64,000 bases of DNA from Sophora flavescens (GCA_030762895.1 CM061067.1:169196518-169260517); one strand, 5' to 3'; counted from the first letter of the stretch, positions 1 through 10,968 are shown. Notes: generated by a model from the sequence alone, not told the origin. A program made the numbers and translations.

Positions 1-309
1 ATGATAGGTTAGTTAATTAGTTGATTCAGTTAGCTGGTAAGTTGACAAGTTAGTTACCTGACAGTTATAAGCTACTCATTTTACTTTGTGTATATAAACA
101 CTTGTACTTTGTAAATCAAGAATGAATACAGTTCATTTGCTCAAACACTTTTAACAGTCACAGAGTAGGATAAACGCATAATTCAAACAAATACAAAGTG
201 TGAACCTTATTGGCAATATAGTTGTATCAAGAGTTATGATATCCATAGCACAGTTTCATATCAGGAAGATGTTATAACAAATCAAAGGATAGTTAATATA
301 TCACAGTAC
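1..309. other. Probable last intron of the DnaJ gene, no exon seen
   Basis: A good splice donor (cag|gtactg in minus orientation) closes the exon at 310, so this stretch should be intronic. I found no reading frame resembling the charged C-terminal tail of dnaJ 50 proteins and no repeat. Confidence 0.5.
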
Positions 310-1262
310 CTGATTATACCTTGTCGATTGGTTTAGATATTGGAAACCTGAAATTATAATAAGAAGACCAACCAACACAGCACGAGGATCCTGGCATGTA
401 AAATATACCAATATTATAAAATCAGAATCAATGGTAAAAAATAATCAATGAATTAGAAATCTGAATCAAATTCAACAAAAAATTATTACTGGTTGCCACT
501 GAAAATGAAAGAATTAGAAATCTCACCGTCTTGTGACCATAGTATGCACGATAATAACGAGCAGTGTTATAAAACACCTGTAATCAAAAGATGAAGATCC
601 AGTTCTACATCAACGAATGTTAAAAGGATACGAGACTATAAGAAATCCTTAAATATAATTAGTTACCTCCTCTGGATGCGCAATTGCATAATCGTATTGT
701 TCTCGCGTGGCCTCATCCTTCAAAATCTGCATACAAGTTAGCATAATCGTTATGTTGCTGTTATTCGCGTGCAAATGCAATTTGAGATGTAAAACTTGGA
801 GTAGCATTCTATAAGAATAACCTCGTAAGCGTTGGCAATTTTAATAAAGAGCTTTCGTGATTCTGGATCAGGGTTTTTATCTGGATGACTGAATCCAACA
901 GAAAGATAAATCAGAAAAAGGAAGGTAAAGAAAAAAAGAAAGAAAAGAAGTTAAGAAGAACTTGAAGAACTTACTGTTTGAGAGAGAGCTTGTAGTAAGC
1001 TTTCTTGATCTCCGAAGCATTAGCATTCTGAGAAACCCTACAAGTATAAAGAACAAAGAACAAATCAAGAAGATTAAGGGAAAAGAAATAAAGAAATGGG
1101 GAAGGAAAAGGAAGGTTAGCTAGCTGACCCAAGCAGATCGTAGCAATCGTCTTCGTCGCAGTAGATTGCGAGCGAAGGAGATATGGTGGTCAGAACAAGA
1201 AGCACCACGAGGAATGGGAATGCGGTTGCGCGCCACCGCGTCGGGGCCGGTGGCGGATTCAT
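310..1262 (-). CDS. ER-targeted DnaJ-domain chaperone (dnaJ 50 / DNAJC25 type), 3' part missing
   Basis: J-domain co-chaperone expected to stimulate Hsp70 (BiP) at the ER membrane. Six exons on the minus strand: 1129-1262, 975-1037, 822-888, 667-726, 527-577 and 310-390, all with GT-AG borders and matching phases (456 nt, 152 residues). The start at 1262 opens a signal peptide (hydrophobic core FPFLVVLLVLTT) followed by CDEDDCYDLLGV. The J domain follows, with EIKKAYYKLSL (helix II), the HPD motif in HHPDKNPDPESRKLF, and EATREQYDYAIAHPEE. After it come VFYNTARYYRAYYG and a membrane segment around VLVGLLIIISGFQYLNQ. Plant dnaJ 50-type proteins continue with a charged tail; that exon is not visible in 1-309 and is presumably beyond the window edge. 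The family call rests on remembered conserved motifs. The gene looks intact as far as it is visible. Confidence 0.9.
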
Positions 1263-1432
1263 TTCGCTCCGGCGGAAGTAGGTGGCTTTCTACTTTGACC
1301 CAAACGAAAAACGAGAAAACGGCCTCGCTTTCAGTTTCACTGATGCTTCGAGAGCCCGAGTTAAATTGGAACTCCAACGACGACGTTTCCTTCTCTTCGC
1401 CAAAATTGGATGAGGGTATTTACTATTTATAT

Positions 1433-2182
1433 TAGGGGTGTTCATCAACCGATCCAAACCGATTCAAACCGCAAAAACCAAACCGAAAACCGAAAAAATC
1501 GAAATTTTTTATTGGATTGGATCGGATTTTGGATCCTATAGTGAAATCCAATCCAAAAAGATCTATTATATACATATACTATTATTTTTGAAATTATAAT
1601 ATAACTCATACTTAAACATTATTCTTCATACTTTTATGTCCCTCGTTCTCTTTAATATTTTTGTTGGAATGACATATATAAGGCTATTTAGAATAAATAT
1701 TAATGTCTTGAAGTTATATTTTACTAAAAGTTTTGATGCATAGCATATATATAATTGATTGAGTAATCATGAAAAATAGGAAAACAATTAAGTGAATTTG
1801 AAAAATAATTAGCTACAATTTATTTGTAGCCGATTCAAGGAAAAAAATATGATAAGTGGGAGTAGATATAGAGAATTAATATAAAAGAACGTGTTAAAAA
1901 ATATCAATAATTTTGTTCTTCTCAAAATCTCAAATTAAAACGAAGATTATCTTTTATCCACTATTAAATAAGTAGAAAGGACACTTGACATTAGAAAAAA
2001 AATAAAGTATGACAAAAACTGAATTATCCAATCCAATCCAAACCGCATTTGATTGGATTGGATCGGATCGGATTTTTTTAAGGAAGCAAACCGATCCAAT
2101 CTAAACCGCACGATGTTTTCATCATTGGATCGGATGACTTTTTAGCTCAAAACCGATCCAATCCAATCCGCGAACACCCCTA
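1433..2182. mobile_element. Non-autonomous hAT transposon, 750 bp, perfect 8-bp TSD
   Basis: The element starts TAGGGGTGTTC and ends GAACACCCCTA, a perfect 11-bp terminal inverted repeat of hAT type. It is flanked by the 8-bp direct repeat ATTTATAT (1425-1432 and 2183-2190), the TSD length expected for hAT. Both subterminal regions are packed with GGATTGGAT/ATCCAATCC and CCGATCCAA motifs. No transposase frame is present, so it must have been mobilised in trans. It lies about 170 bp upstream of the DnaJ start codon and may affect that promoter; this is inference. Confidence 0.92.
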
Positions 2183-2248
2183 ATTTATATGAATTTGAGC
2201 CTTGTTAATGACATTGTTTATGAAACCCAAAAAAAAAAGGTAATTATT

Positions 2249-2251
<3 letters not shown>

Positions 2252-2294
<43 letters not shown>
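2252..2294. repeat. (TA)n microsatellite
   Basis: Uninterrupted TA dinucleotides, directly visible. Confidence 0.95.
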
Positions 2295-2296
<2 letters not shown>

Positions 2297-2315
2297 CTAA
2301 CATATTGAATACATT

Positions 2316-2490
2316 TGAGGTGTTCGCGGGTTCGATTGGATCGGTTTTGAGCTAAAATGTTATATGATCCAATGATGAAAACACCATACAGTTTTGTTTG
2401 GATTGGATTGGATGACTTCCTTAAAAAAACCTGATCAAATCAAATCCAATCAAATGCGGTTTGGATTGGATTGGATAATTTCATTTTTTT
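2316..2490. mobile_element. Diverged terminal fragment of the same hAT family
   Basis: GAGGTGTTCGCGGG, then GGATCGGTTTTGAGCTAAAA and repeated GGATTGGATTGGAT, match the reverse complement of the 3' end of the element at 1433-2182. Only one terminus is present and no TSD can be assigned, so it is a relic. Confidence 0.75.
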
Positions 2491-2968
2491 GGACAAATTT
2501 TTACATGATTATCTTATGTCTTGTTAAGTGGTATATAAAAAAATTCATGTGTAACAACTAGAAAAATATTAATATGGTAAACACCAATAGGTGCGAAATA
2601 AGGAATGCAGCAACTTAATAGGCACAAAACAATAAAAATATGGCTTCCAGTCTTCCACGCAGCTTAATACTTAATATTATAGGCGCAAAACTAGAAAACC
2701 CTGTCAATGAAGATGCATTGTGTAAGATGCTTTCTCAGAGATCTAATACTTAATACTTTCTCAGAAAACTCTGTCAACGCAAAACCACAAAAATATAGCT
2801 TCCCCATAGCTTAATACCTAATATGCTAAACTTGCAAGTCAAGATCGGCATTATTGTAACATCCTAAAATTCTAACATAATTAATTTGAAAAAAAAAATT
2901 AATAATAATAATAGTACTATTAAGTTATTAAAAAGTGTAGCGCAAATAAAATATAAACAAGAGATTTA

Positions 2969-3641
2969 GAGTGTGTTTGGGAACATAGTTTTTAGTTAAA
3001 AAACAGCTGTTTTAGGAGTAAAAAGCTGTTTTGTATTAATCAACTCACGTTTGGGTAAAAAAATTAAATTTTAAAAACGCTGAAAAATGATGAAAAACGC
3101 TGCTTTCAAATAAGCTGGGAGTCTGGACTGTTTTGAAAAACGCTGTTTTCATTCTTCCTACGCCCGTGTCCTATGCGCATGTGTCCTCCTAAAGTTTTGT
3201 CTTTTTCTTTTTTTCCTTTCATCTTTTTTTCCTTCTTTATTTTTTCTTCCCTGCGCATGTCTCCTTGTGCAATGTTGTCTTTTTTTTTTCTTTTTCTTTT
3301 TTTTTTCCTTATTTTTTCCTTCTTTTTCTATGTGTGCGAAGATATTGATTATATCAAATTGTGAGAAACACACCTTTATTTTGATGACAAAATATAAAAA
3401 AAAATCTAATATTAAAATAAAAAATTATAAACAAATATTTTCAAACCCTTTTTCGCAATTTACTATATAAAAGTGATTATTTCTACACCACCCAAACGAA
3501 ATAGATTATCTTAAAATAGCTTTTCAGTAAACATACCCAAACGAAAATAGATTATGATTATAATCGATTATCATAATAATCGATTATTTGAAAACAGATT
3601 ATCAGCATAATCTTTTTTTTCCAGTTTTCCCAAACACACTC
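2969..3641. mobile_element. PIF/Harbinger (Tourist-like) MITE, TTA TSD
   Basis: Termini GAGTGTGTTTGGGAA and TTCCCAAACACACTC are perfect inverted repeats flanked by TTA on both sides (2966-2968 and 3642-3644), the 3-bp target typical of PIF/Harbinger. The 673-bp interior has poly-T/poly-C runs and no transposase. It sits inside the repeat unit starting at 2855 and is therefore younger than it. Confidence 0.88.
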
Positions 3642-3703
3642 TTAGTGTAAAGAAGTGATAGTTTAAAGATTTATTGAAATTTATTAACTATTATAAAGAA
3701 TAC

Positions 3704-3708
<5 letters not shown>

Positions 3709-3744
<36 letters not shown>
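3709..3744. repeat. (TA)n microsatellite
   Basis: Pure TA repeat, directly visible. Confidence 0.9.
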
Positions 3745-3746
<2 letters not shown>

Positions 3747-4450
3747 AATTATGAAACAAGGGCGTTAAGCCCAAGCAATTCTTAATTTTAACAAAAAAAA
3801 AAAAAGAATTATAAAACCTAAATCTTATGCGTTAGTTGACTTGCCTGGCATATATATAAATTCTTCATCGTGCATACGGGCCAAGAGCGCCGCAACACAC
3901 GAGTTTATGTGTTTCCGCCTTGGGCAAGACAAGCACACTAGCAAAGCAGTCAATTAACGTCGCAGTGATAAGAAATATTTTTAACGAAGTCGTAGGTTTT
4001 ATCATATATATTTTTGGGAGCTTTTAGAGGCATTCGAAAGGTGAGTAACAAGTATCTTTTGCTAACACTTTCCATGGTATTTTTATGTGTTTACGATGGA
4101 TTTAAAATTGATGAACTCATATTTCAATTCATTGTTTTGCTTACAAAATTTAGGACTGCATTCCTCATTTGTATGTGTGTGGAAGGGTCTACCTTATAGT
4201 TTTTTTTTTGGAATTTGAATTGAATACATGATTGATATTTGTACTAGTTGAATGATATGCTCGATGCCATATGTTATGTCTTGATGCTCGTGATTGTCAT
4301 GTCATAGTGTAATTATAAATTTACTTGGAGACATGACATAAGTCTATTTAGTATGCATGATAGGATTAAATATTTAATTTATGGTAAATGAATTGTTACA
4401 TGTATGAGACATGAAATTCATGCCTTATGATGAGTTGTATGATGTTTGTC

Positions 4451-4672
4451 GTAATACCACCTATGATAGGGGTATCGAAAAGTAATATCACCATAACGGG
4501 GTATCGAAAGTAACATCCCCATATAATTGGGATGTCGAAAATAAGTAATACTACCTAAAAAGGAGTATCGAAAGTAACACCGCCACAGGTTGGGGTGTCG
4601 ATAAAGGAGAAATACCACCATGTGCACATGGGAGGTATCGAAATGGAAATGTCCCCGACAGGAGGGTGACAT
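4451..4672. repeat. Tandem array of about seven hairpin-forming units of roughly 30 bp
   Basis: Each unit has the form GTAATACCACC, a short spacer, then GGGGTATCGAAA, so it is both tandemly repeated and internally inverted (ATACC/GGTAT arms). Unit lengths range from about 29 to 37 bp. Arms co-vary: units starting AACATCCCC end GGGATGTCG, and those starting AACACCGCC end GGGGTGTCG. The array lies inside the LTR-like unit at 2855-5362. Confidence 0.85.
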
Positions 4673-5682
4673 CAAAACACTCCTCATGAGTAGGGGTGGG
4701 CAATGAGACGTCATTGTCGTGTGATGTGTGAATTTATGGCATGTCGGCAAGAGGCCAATTTAATTAAGAGGTCTTCGGACCGCTTGGATTAATCTAGAAT
4801 TTATATGGTATATGGAATGTGATGTATTGAGATGAGATTATTATTGATATTAAAATTATTTTCTTTTATATATTTTATTTTGGAAAATTAGCGGGTGCCA
4901 TGGACAGTTTTTCCGGTTACTGCGCAGGCTGAGAACAATGTTGTTTTCGAAAATATTTTTTAAAACTGTATTGTTGATCACTGAGATTTTATATCTCATT
5001 ATAAGTATGTTTTCAGAGCACGACGAGGACGTCATTGAAACTGAAGAGGCAGGAAGACTTGGTGGATTATATTAGTTATGCTTTCTAGTTTGGTTAGTAT
5101 TTTCTTAAATAAGGAGCCATATTTGGCTAGACACATTTATTTATTTATCGTTGGGTTTGTTAGTAGACGCCCGATTTTGAGGCTTTTGGTTTTATTAGGA
5201 TGTATGGATTTATTATTATATTATTACCTTGGATACTTTATTACTATTTTAATTAATGAGGTATACTCGTACTCAAATAATTTGTGAAATTTTTATGACA
5301 TGTATGTTTTAATTTAAATGATTAAAAATGATTTTTTTTATTGAATTTATTTTGGGTTACCAATATAACGAAAGTCGTTAAAATTATCACTAAATGAGGA
5401 AAATAAAAACAAAGATGTTTCTTAACAAAATGTCAACACCAAATCAATACATAAGAAATAAGAATGACATACTTAGCAAAACAATAACATCAAACACAAT
5501 TTGAAAACATCTTCCTTGGAATCATTTGTAGGAATTCTCTAAGCATTTCATATTCACCTGAAATATGTTCAAAGAAGAAAAAAAAAAACCAGATTCAGAA
5601 GAATGCAATTCAATACAAAACATTTTGTAATATTTAAAGAATGACAATTCAATACCTTTAGGCAAAATTAATCGACTCACTC

Positions 5683-5981
5683 TTAATCGTCTTCAGCTAT
5701 TTGTGTAGGAGGCATTAGATCTAAAGATTTAAAATACAAACTTGATAATAATTGTAAAATTAGAATTAATATAAACAACTATAGCAGTAATAAGAATAAA
5801 GTAAATTGCCTAGCTCCATTTTTTCAAATTCTTCCAAAGTTCTTCAATATCAGTTGTTAAAAAGTTGATGATCTCAAAGTAAAATTCTACCAAATAAGCT
5901 CAAACTTACCTCGGACATTTTGGTAAGGTGGATGGCAACCTTGATCGATTGAGCTTGATGTTTTTGTAAAGTCTGCATCAT
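5683..5981 (-). pseudogene. Exon-like remnants of an unidentified gene
   Basis: On the minus strand 5910-5981 reads ATGATGCAG and then a plausible exon (TLQKHQAQSIKVAIHLTKM) closed by a good donor GAG|GTAAG. Further along, about 5825-5870 reads TTDIEELWKNLKK, and 5683-5715 reads MPPTQIAEDD and a stop. The implied first intron would be only about 37 bp, too short for plants, so either an acceptor was misread or the gene is decayed. I do not recognise the product. Confidence 0.3.
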
Positions 5982-6588
5982 TGAAACAAATTCAAACAGG
6001 TTATGCAAAATACAAAAACAACAATGACAAAAACGAACCACTCACCACCCATTCCGATAACAAACATCTTAGAGACATTACATTGGAGATAAAGGATGAA
6101 CAAAAGAGTGTGTACTGTGTAGAAGCTCTGTCTGCTCTGAGGAAGAGAGTTGCAAAAAGGGGAAGATCTAGTTTCACAAATGAAAAATGCTTAACATAAG
6201 AACAAAAGAGAGAAGAAGAAGAATAGAGAGAAATAAGAGAATCACAGAAGATGAAAAGAGGGTTATAACTTACAGAGGACGACTACACGCAGTTACATGG
6301 AGACGACGACCTTCAGTCCTTCACGGTGGGGAGGCCGCGATGGTGCTTAGTGTTATTCACTATGGTGACACCGCGACGGTTCTTGGCGGTCGTCATGGTG
6401 GTCGGCTGCTGGGAGATTCTGACTCAAATCGAAGAAGGGTTGGGAGAAGGGCTTGGAGGCGCAGCTCTGATCAGAAGATAGAAACTATCGAGCTCTGAAC
6501 TAGGAAAAGGAATTAGGGTTAAAAATGCCTCTAAGGATAAATAAGGAAGTATCTTTCAATAGTAGAGCACTAACGTAAATATAAGTGG

Positions 6589-6593
<5 letters not shown>
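5982..6593. other. No supported gene; purine-rich then GC-richer stretch
   Basis: The segment 6200-6490 is GC-richer than its surroundings and could be a leader exon of the minus-strand remnant just downstream. No frame is convincing. Confidence 0.3.
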
Positions 6594-6641
<48 letters not shown>

Positions 6642-6657
6642 TAGAGAGAGAGAGAGA
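6594..6657. repeat. (TA)n followed by (GA)n compound microsatellite
   Basis: TA dinucleotides pass directly into GA dinucleotides. Directly visible. Confidence 0.95.
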
Positions 6658-6659
6658 AG

Positions 6660-6796
6660 TTTGGATCGCTTTTTACAATCAGGAACCGAAAATCGATCCA
6701 ATCCAATTAAAAATTCGATTTTTTTGCGGTTTTCGATTTTTTCGTTTCGGTTACTGCGGTTGACATTGGATTGAATCGGTTGATGAACACCCCTAG
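6660..6796. mobile_element. Terminal fragment of the 1433-2182 hAT family
   Basis: TTCGATTTTTT, GCGGTTTTCG and ATCGGTTGATGAACACCCCTA match the reverse complement of the 5' end of the element at 1433. Only this end survives, next to the compound microsatellite. Confidence 0.75.
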
Positions 6797-7504
6797 AAAA
6801 CACTACTTCTCATATAAACTTACATGTTAAGATTTTTTTTTTTTAATTAGTACCTTTAGGGCATTAGTTAATATTTACCTATGATTTTATTTTTTTTGGA
6901 GCCCAATTAGTTCAGCCTTGAGGCTCTCCGATGGTCCATGAAGTAACCCCATAGGTTAAGATCCTTTGGATACTTAGATCTTTTGAACACACTATAAGAT
7001 TAATTTTTGACTCGGGTGCTGAGTTACAATTAAGGTCCTTTGTCGCTCTCGAAAATATATTTTGCAGGATTGGAACTTCATCCTCCCCACAATCTTAACT
7101 CACACAACCAAGTGACCCACATTCCGCCCATAAATTTACATGAATGGACAATTTCAGCTAAATCGAAATATTCAGTTTTAATTTAATATTTTCATTCAAT
7201 CATTTAGTTAGATTAAAAATTAATTCGCCAATGGCTCGATATACTTACATAATATTATACATAGCTATATTATAGAGTTAAAATAGCGGTGAATTAAAAT
7301 TATAATATATTTTATAATATATTTTTAAATAAATAACATTATTATAAATATATTTTACCTTCCATAAAATATATTTTAAGTAAAAAATATTTTTATTTAT
7401 ACTTAGTTGTAAAAATGTTTAAGTTTTGAAAAAATATTTTTGTGACAAAAAAAAAATCGAATTCCATTAAAAAATACATAAATTTTAATTTATAATTATT
7501 TTTA
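6797..7504. other. Intergenic AT-rich DNA with a possible old SINE
   Basis: About 6890-7135 reads, on the minus strand, like a tRNA-derived SINE: a promoter-like GTGGGTCACTTGGTTG near its start and GAAGTTCCAATCC resembling an internal B box. No TSD was found, so this is tentative. The remainder is AT-rich without genes. Confidence 0.25.
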
Positions 7505-7538
7505 CTAGCGGCAAGACAGGCACTCATGTTCCTGTCTG
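7505..7538 (-). other. Helitron 3' terminus with hairpin
   Basis: In minus orientation the stem AGACAGG ... CCTGTCT (loop of about 10 nt) is followed by TGCCG and the terminal CTAG, with T as the next host base. Stem, spacing and CTRR-type end all fit the Helitron termination signal. Confidence 0.88.
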
Positions 7539-8033
7539 GCGGCATTTCTATTGCTTTTACTCGTCTTTATTGTATGGATTTATCCTACTTTACAATGTGA
7601 CGTAATAATGTAAACACACATTATATACATCACTGCGTTAATAACATCATGGTACAAATAATATAAAAATAACTAAGATACATATTCTAATAAAAAACAA
7701 ATCCAAGGTACCAAATATAATTTAGTAAGCGATTATTATTTGACTTCGACATCTCAACATTTAGATTTATAAGGAGATTATGTATGGATCGATTTTCAGT
7801 AACTTTTTGCATTTCCCTGCATTACAAACAAAATAAATTTATAATGTTTTTTTTTGTTAGATAAAAAGTAACAAAGCATATAATTTAAAAAAAAAAAACA
7901 TAATTTACTTCTAATAGTCGCTTCCCTTGTCACAATTCTCAAAAAATCTTCATACTTTTTATCATCTTTAATGTTTTTTTTAATAAACTACAAATGAAAT
8001 AAAAAATGTAAGACTAAAATTTGGAACATTCAT
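7539..8033. other. Non-coding 3' part of the Helitron
   Basis: AT-rich; no reading frame or internal repeat is supported. Confidence 0.4.
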
Positions 8034-8660
8034 TATCATATCATTCATAACAAATATAATGTATTATTAAAAGAACATAATACATCCTCAAGTAAGATTA
8101 TTTTTTGTTTCAAATGTATTGAGCTATCACGACTTCTTTTGCTTGGTAATGTAGATTCAAGTTTCCTAATAATTTAAAAAACAAAAGATAGTATTTTTAA
8201 TAAATTGTGGAAATAATAAAACTTAATATATAGTAAATATGTATATTATCATATCGAATACAATACATAATACATTACATTTCTAAACTTTGAGTCCACA
8301 ATTCTCTTTTTACCATGTTCCATAGCTGAGTCTTATCTGCTATTACTGTGGAGCCCCACCCAAAAGAGTATATCTTTAGATGATGTACCTGATTATCAAA
8401 AGATTAGAATATCGGTTTTTTATACAACGACATAATATGAAGTATTCTAATATAATTTTATAATTCACCTTTTTGTCAACTGGGCATAAAGATGCGATTG
8501 ATCGCTAAGCGTTCAATATTTTCCATAGTTTTTGAAAGTCGTGATCCTATCATTTTTTTAGTCGAAGTGTTAATAGATTGATATGGAAAAAGTTTAAATA
8601 AAAGTTGTTCACGTGAACCTACCTGCTTGTCACAGCACATGCCCGAAATATTTGTCATCA
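8034..8660 (-). pseudogene. Exon-like fragments downstream of the Helitron helicase, unidentified
   Basis: Minus-strand segments read like coding sequence separated by AT-rich introns: 8475-8661 (QLLFKLFPYQSINT, KMIGSRLSKTMENIERLAI), 8280-8390 (IYSFGWGSTVIADKTQLWNM, ending in a stop), about 8095-8170 (KLESTLPSKRSRDSSIHLKQ) and about 7915-7960 (KYEDFLRIVTREATI). They may be a captured host gene or an accessory Helitron protein such as an RPA-like one. I recognise no diagnostic RPA motif and do not assign a function. Confidence 0.3.
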
Positions 8661-8789
8661 TCTCTTGTAATAAACGGTAGCTCTACTTGAACTCTAGTTC
8701 AACTGTACATTTTAAATTTATAAGATGATTTTTGGTTGTTCTGGGTAATATTAGTGTAATGCATTATATGTATAAACGATTTAATAAAT

Positions 8790-8929
8790 TTAAAAATACA
8801 ATACCAGAGTCAGAGATAACAAAATATCCTTGAAGACAACATTTCTGGTGAAGTGCATAGCTTCCCCTTCATTTTTTCCTTCTTTTATCAGGATTTTTGT
8901 GTCATTTTGAGATACGCCTCTTGATAATG
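8790..8929 (-). pseudogene. C-terminal end of the Helitron helicase, beyond the LTR
   Basis: Reads SRGVSQNDTKILIKEG then a stop at 8790-8792. SRGVS is the usual continuation of the YVAL that ends the fragment on the other side of the LTR, so both halves belong to one gene. Confidence 0.85.
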
Positions 8930-10348
8930 TGATGAGTGTGATTTCACCTCATTTTCCATGTACATTTCTGCATGCATTTGCATATAGTTAGGCCAATTTA
9001 GTGTTGATTTTGTATAGTTTTTCCTTTGGAACAGATAAGGTGGTTTCTGTGTGTTGTTTTGTAGGATTTAATGGAAAAATGCCCAGAAATTAGCCTTGAT
9101 GGAGCTTGGATGAAAAAGAGCCTGAAAAGAGAAGAAATTGAGCCAAGCGAGTCTCGGTGATTCGCCCACGAGCCCTGGATTCGCCCGCGACCGAAAGTCG
9201 ACTGTTGGAGAAAATGCAAGCCTTTCTGGTTCGCCTCGCGAACCCATGTCTCGCCTCGCGAGCCCGCAAACGAAGCCATCACGCCTGTGCCCTGATGCTC
9301 CTCACGGGCGTATTGAAGAAAAACCTTTCGGTCTCGCGTCGCGAAGAAACTCTCGCCTCGCGAGAGATCAATTCTCTGAAGCAGATTTTTAATATTCGCC
9401 TCGCGAGACATGTCTCGCCTCGCGAATGAGCGCAGCATTGACTGGTATAAGTTGCTGTTCTAGGGCAGAAAAGAGGGAGCTTTTGGTGGGAGCTTTTGGT
9501 GGAGAGAGCACTTGGGGACTTAGAGGCTGCGGCTGGACTAGGGTTCCAGCCCTAGAAGGGGAGATTTCCTTGCTCTGGGAATGGAGGAAGCTTGTCTATG
9601 AGTGTTCTCCATCCCTTTTCTCATTCTCTTTTGTATTTCCTTTTATCATGAGTAGTTAAATCCCCATTGTTGGGGTTAGATGTAGCTTTTCTGAACTTGT
9701 TGTATTTGATTTGGTGTTTTAATGCAAGTCTCTATTTCCTTATGAATATGTGATTCTGTGCTTAATGCTTTCCTTGGATTAGCTACCCATAGGAATGATA
9801 TGTTGCTTTGATAGATGACTGGAAGGTTGGTGTTAAGGCATGCTCATGAATCATATGCCAAGTAGTTCAAGAATCTAGGAATAGGTGTTGAATGCTTGCA
9901 ATCTTATAAGTCTTGACTTAATGCAAAATCTCAGGTTAATCCACCTAAGGAATTAGGGTTTAATTTGGGGTTTTAGGCTCAATGCACCTAAGGAATTAGG
10001 CTTGAGTATTTTAGAAAAGGCTTGATTGTCATAATTGAACTATGACTTGTGTTGATTACCATTTCATTGCAATTAAGGGAGGATTAGTGTAGTCTAACCC
10101 TAACAATCTTAGCCACATCTCTGTTTGCCTTCCCAGTGTTCGATAAAATTCCCAAAAGACCAAAAATATTGTTTTGCTTTCTTTATTTTCTGTTTTAATC
10201 TCTCATACTTTATTTTAGTCTAAATAGTTGTTAAGTTTGTGAATTGGTAATTGACAACCAATCCATGTGGATACGATAACCGGTCTTACCACCGTATTAC
10301 TTGATTGCGACGAGGTGCACTTGCCTTTATTTTAAAAATCACGCATCA
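8930..10348. mobile_element. Solo LTR, 1.4 kb, 5-bp TSD TAATG
   Basis: Begins TGATGAGTGTGATTTC and ends AATCACGCATCA (TG...CA), flanked by TAATG at 8925-8929 and 10349-10353. No internal retrotransposon sequence remains, so it is a solo LTR left by recombination. The interior (9120-9430) carries many CTCGCCTCGCGAG-type palindromic motifs and is GC-rich against its surroundings. The insertion splits the Helitron helicase frame exactly at the duplicated pentamer. A second copy of the family begins at 63194. Confidence 0.93.
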
Positions 10349-10663
10349 TAATGCCACATATAATTGACCATGGCTGAACATATGTCGTGGAAGATAAATC
10401 CCAACATTGGGAATAGTTTGTCCATGTGCCTTATTTATAGTTATTGCAAAACTCGGTTTAACAGGAAACTGCTTCCGAATAAGCACAAAGGGAAGTCCCG
10501 CGCTCTCAGTTGTCTTTAGTTTAATCCTGGGCAAGAAAGCTCTCCTTCCAGCATGGTTGCCTGTTATGATTTCTACATCCAACAGATTTATAAACACACC
10601 CCGACATAGTAATCGTGAACCATTACAGAGGCCAGATTTAGGGTCAGTGTTTCGTAACAACAT
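10346..10663 (-). pseudogene. Helitron helicase, late motifs
   Basis: Contains NGSRLLCRGV, PFVLIRKQFPVKPSFAITIN, the PIF1-type motif FAITINKAHGQT and QLYVAL, after which the frame runs into the solo LTR. It follows the upstream fragment in a different frame, so a frameshift near 10660 separates them. In family terms this is the SF1B motif V/VI part of the helicase. Confidence 0.88.
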
Positions 10664-10968
10664 CCGGTGCTCTTTTTTTCCTTCAGAATATGCGGTGGCA
10701 AACCACCGGGAGCAATGGAATTTAAGTATTCCTGTTGATATAAGTTTCTTGTGTCCCCTTCGACCTCTTCAAAAGACAACAAACTTTGCTCTTCACCCGG
10801 GAAATGTTCGATAATAATGTCATTTAGTTTCTAAACATCCTCATTTTTTGGTGTTAGAATCGCTCTTTCCACCATATAAGATGCATCCCAACCATGATCT
10901 TCTAATTTGGGGAATGTTTGTTTAATAAGTATACATATCGAACTTTCTCCTTCCCATGGAATTGCAAT
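10664..10968 (-). pseudogene. Helitron helicase, middle segment with in-frame stops
   Basis: The frame reads IPWEGESSICILIKQTFP, LEDHGWDASYMVERAILTP and IIIEHFPGEEQSLLSFEEV, typical of plant Helitron helicases. It carries a TAA right after RIPQ (about 10967) and a TAG after KNEDV (about 10828). These stops alone make the gene non-functional. Confidence 0.85.

Larger units (their letters stand above)
2855..5362. mobile_element. LTR-like repeat unit (TGTAACATCC... start), interrupted by a MITE
   Basis: Starts TGTAACATCC and probably ends near TTTGGGTTACCA. This resembles the TGTAACAGCC start of the solo LTR at 19278-22648. Both have a TATA-like region followed by a transcribed-looking leader and an internal block of short tandem repeats. 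A TATATATAA box lies near 3850-3860 and a donor-like AAGGTGAGT near 4040. The five bases on each side (ATTAT and ATATA) do not match, so the ends are provisional and a solo LTR is an inference. No coding sequence is supported; the small frames inside are chance. Confidence 0.45.

Noticed and set aside
3158..3470. Overlapping open frames on both strands in a T/C-rich stretch
   Set aside because: They arise from poly-T/poly-C runs inside the PIF/Harbinger MITE; no protein features.
6500..6803. Minus-strand frames with Ser/Leu and Tyr/Ile repeats
   Set aside because: Translations of the (GA)n and (TA)n microsatellites.
9138..9659. Long frames on both strands in the GC-rich part of the LTR
   Set aside because: They follow the TCGCGA repeats, differ between strands and are not kept in the related LTR at 63194.
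10407..10814. 135-residue plus-strand frame
   Set aside because: Antisense shadow of the Helitron helicase, which has clear motifs on the minus strand.
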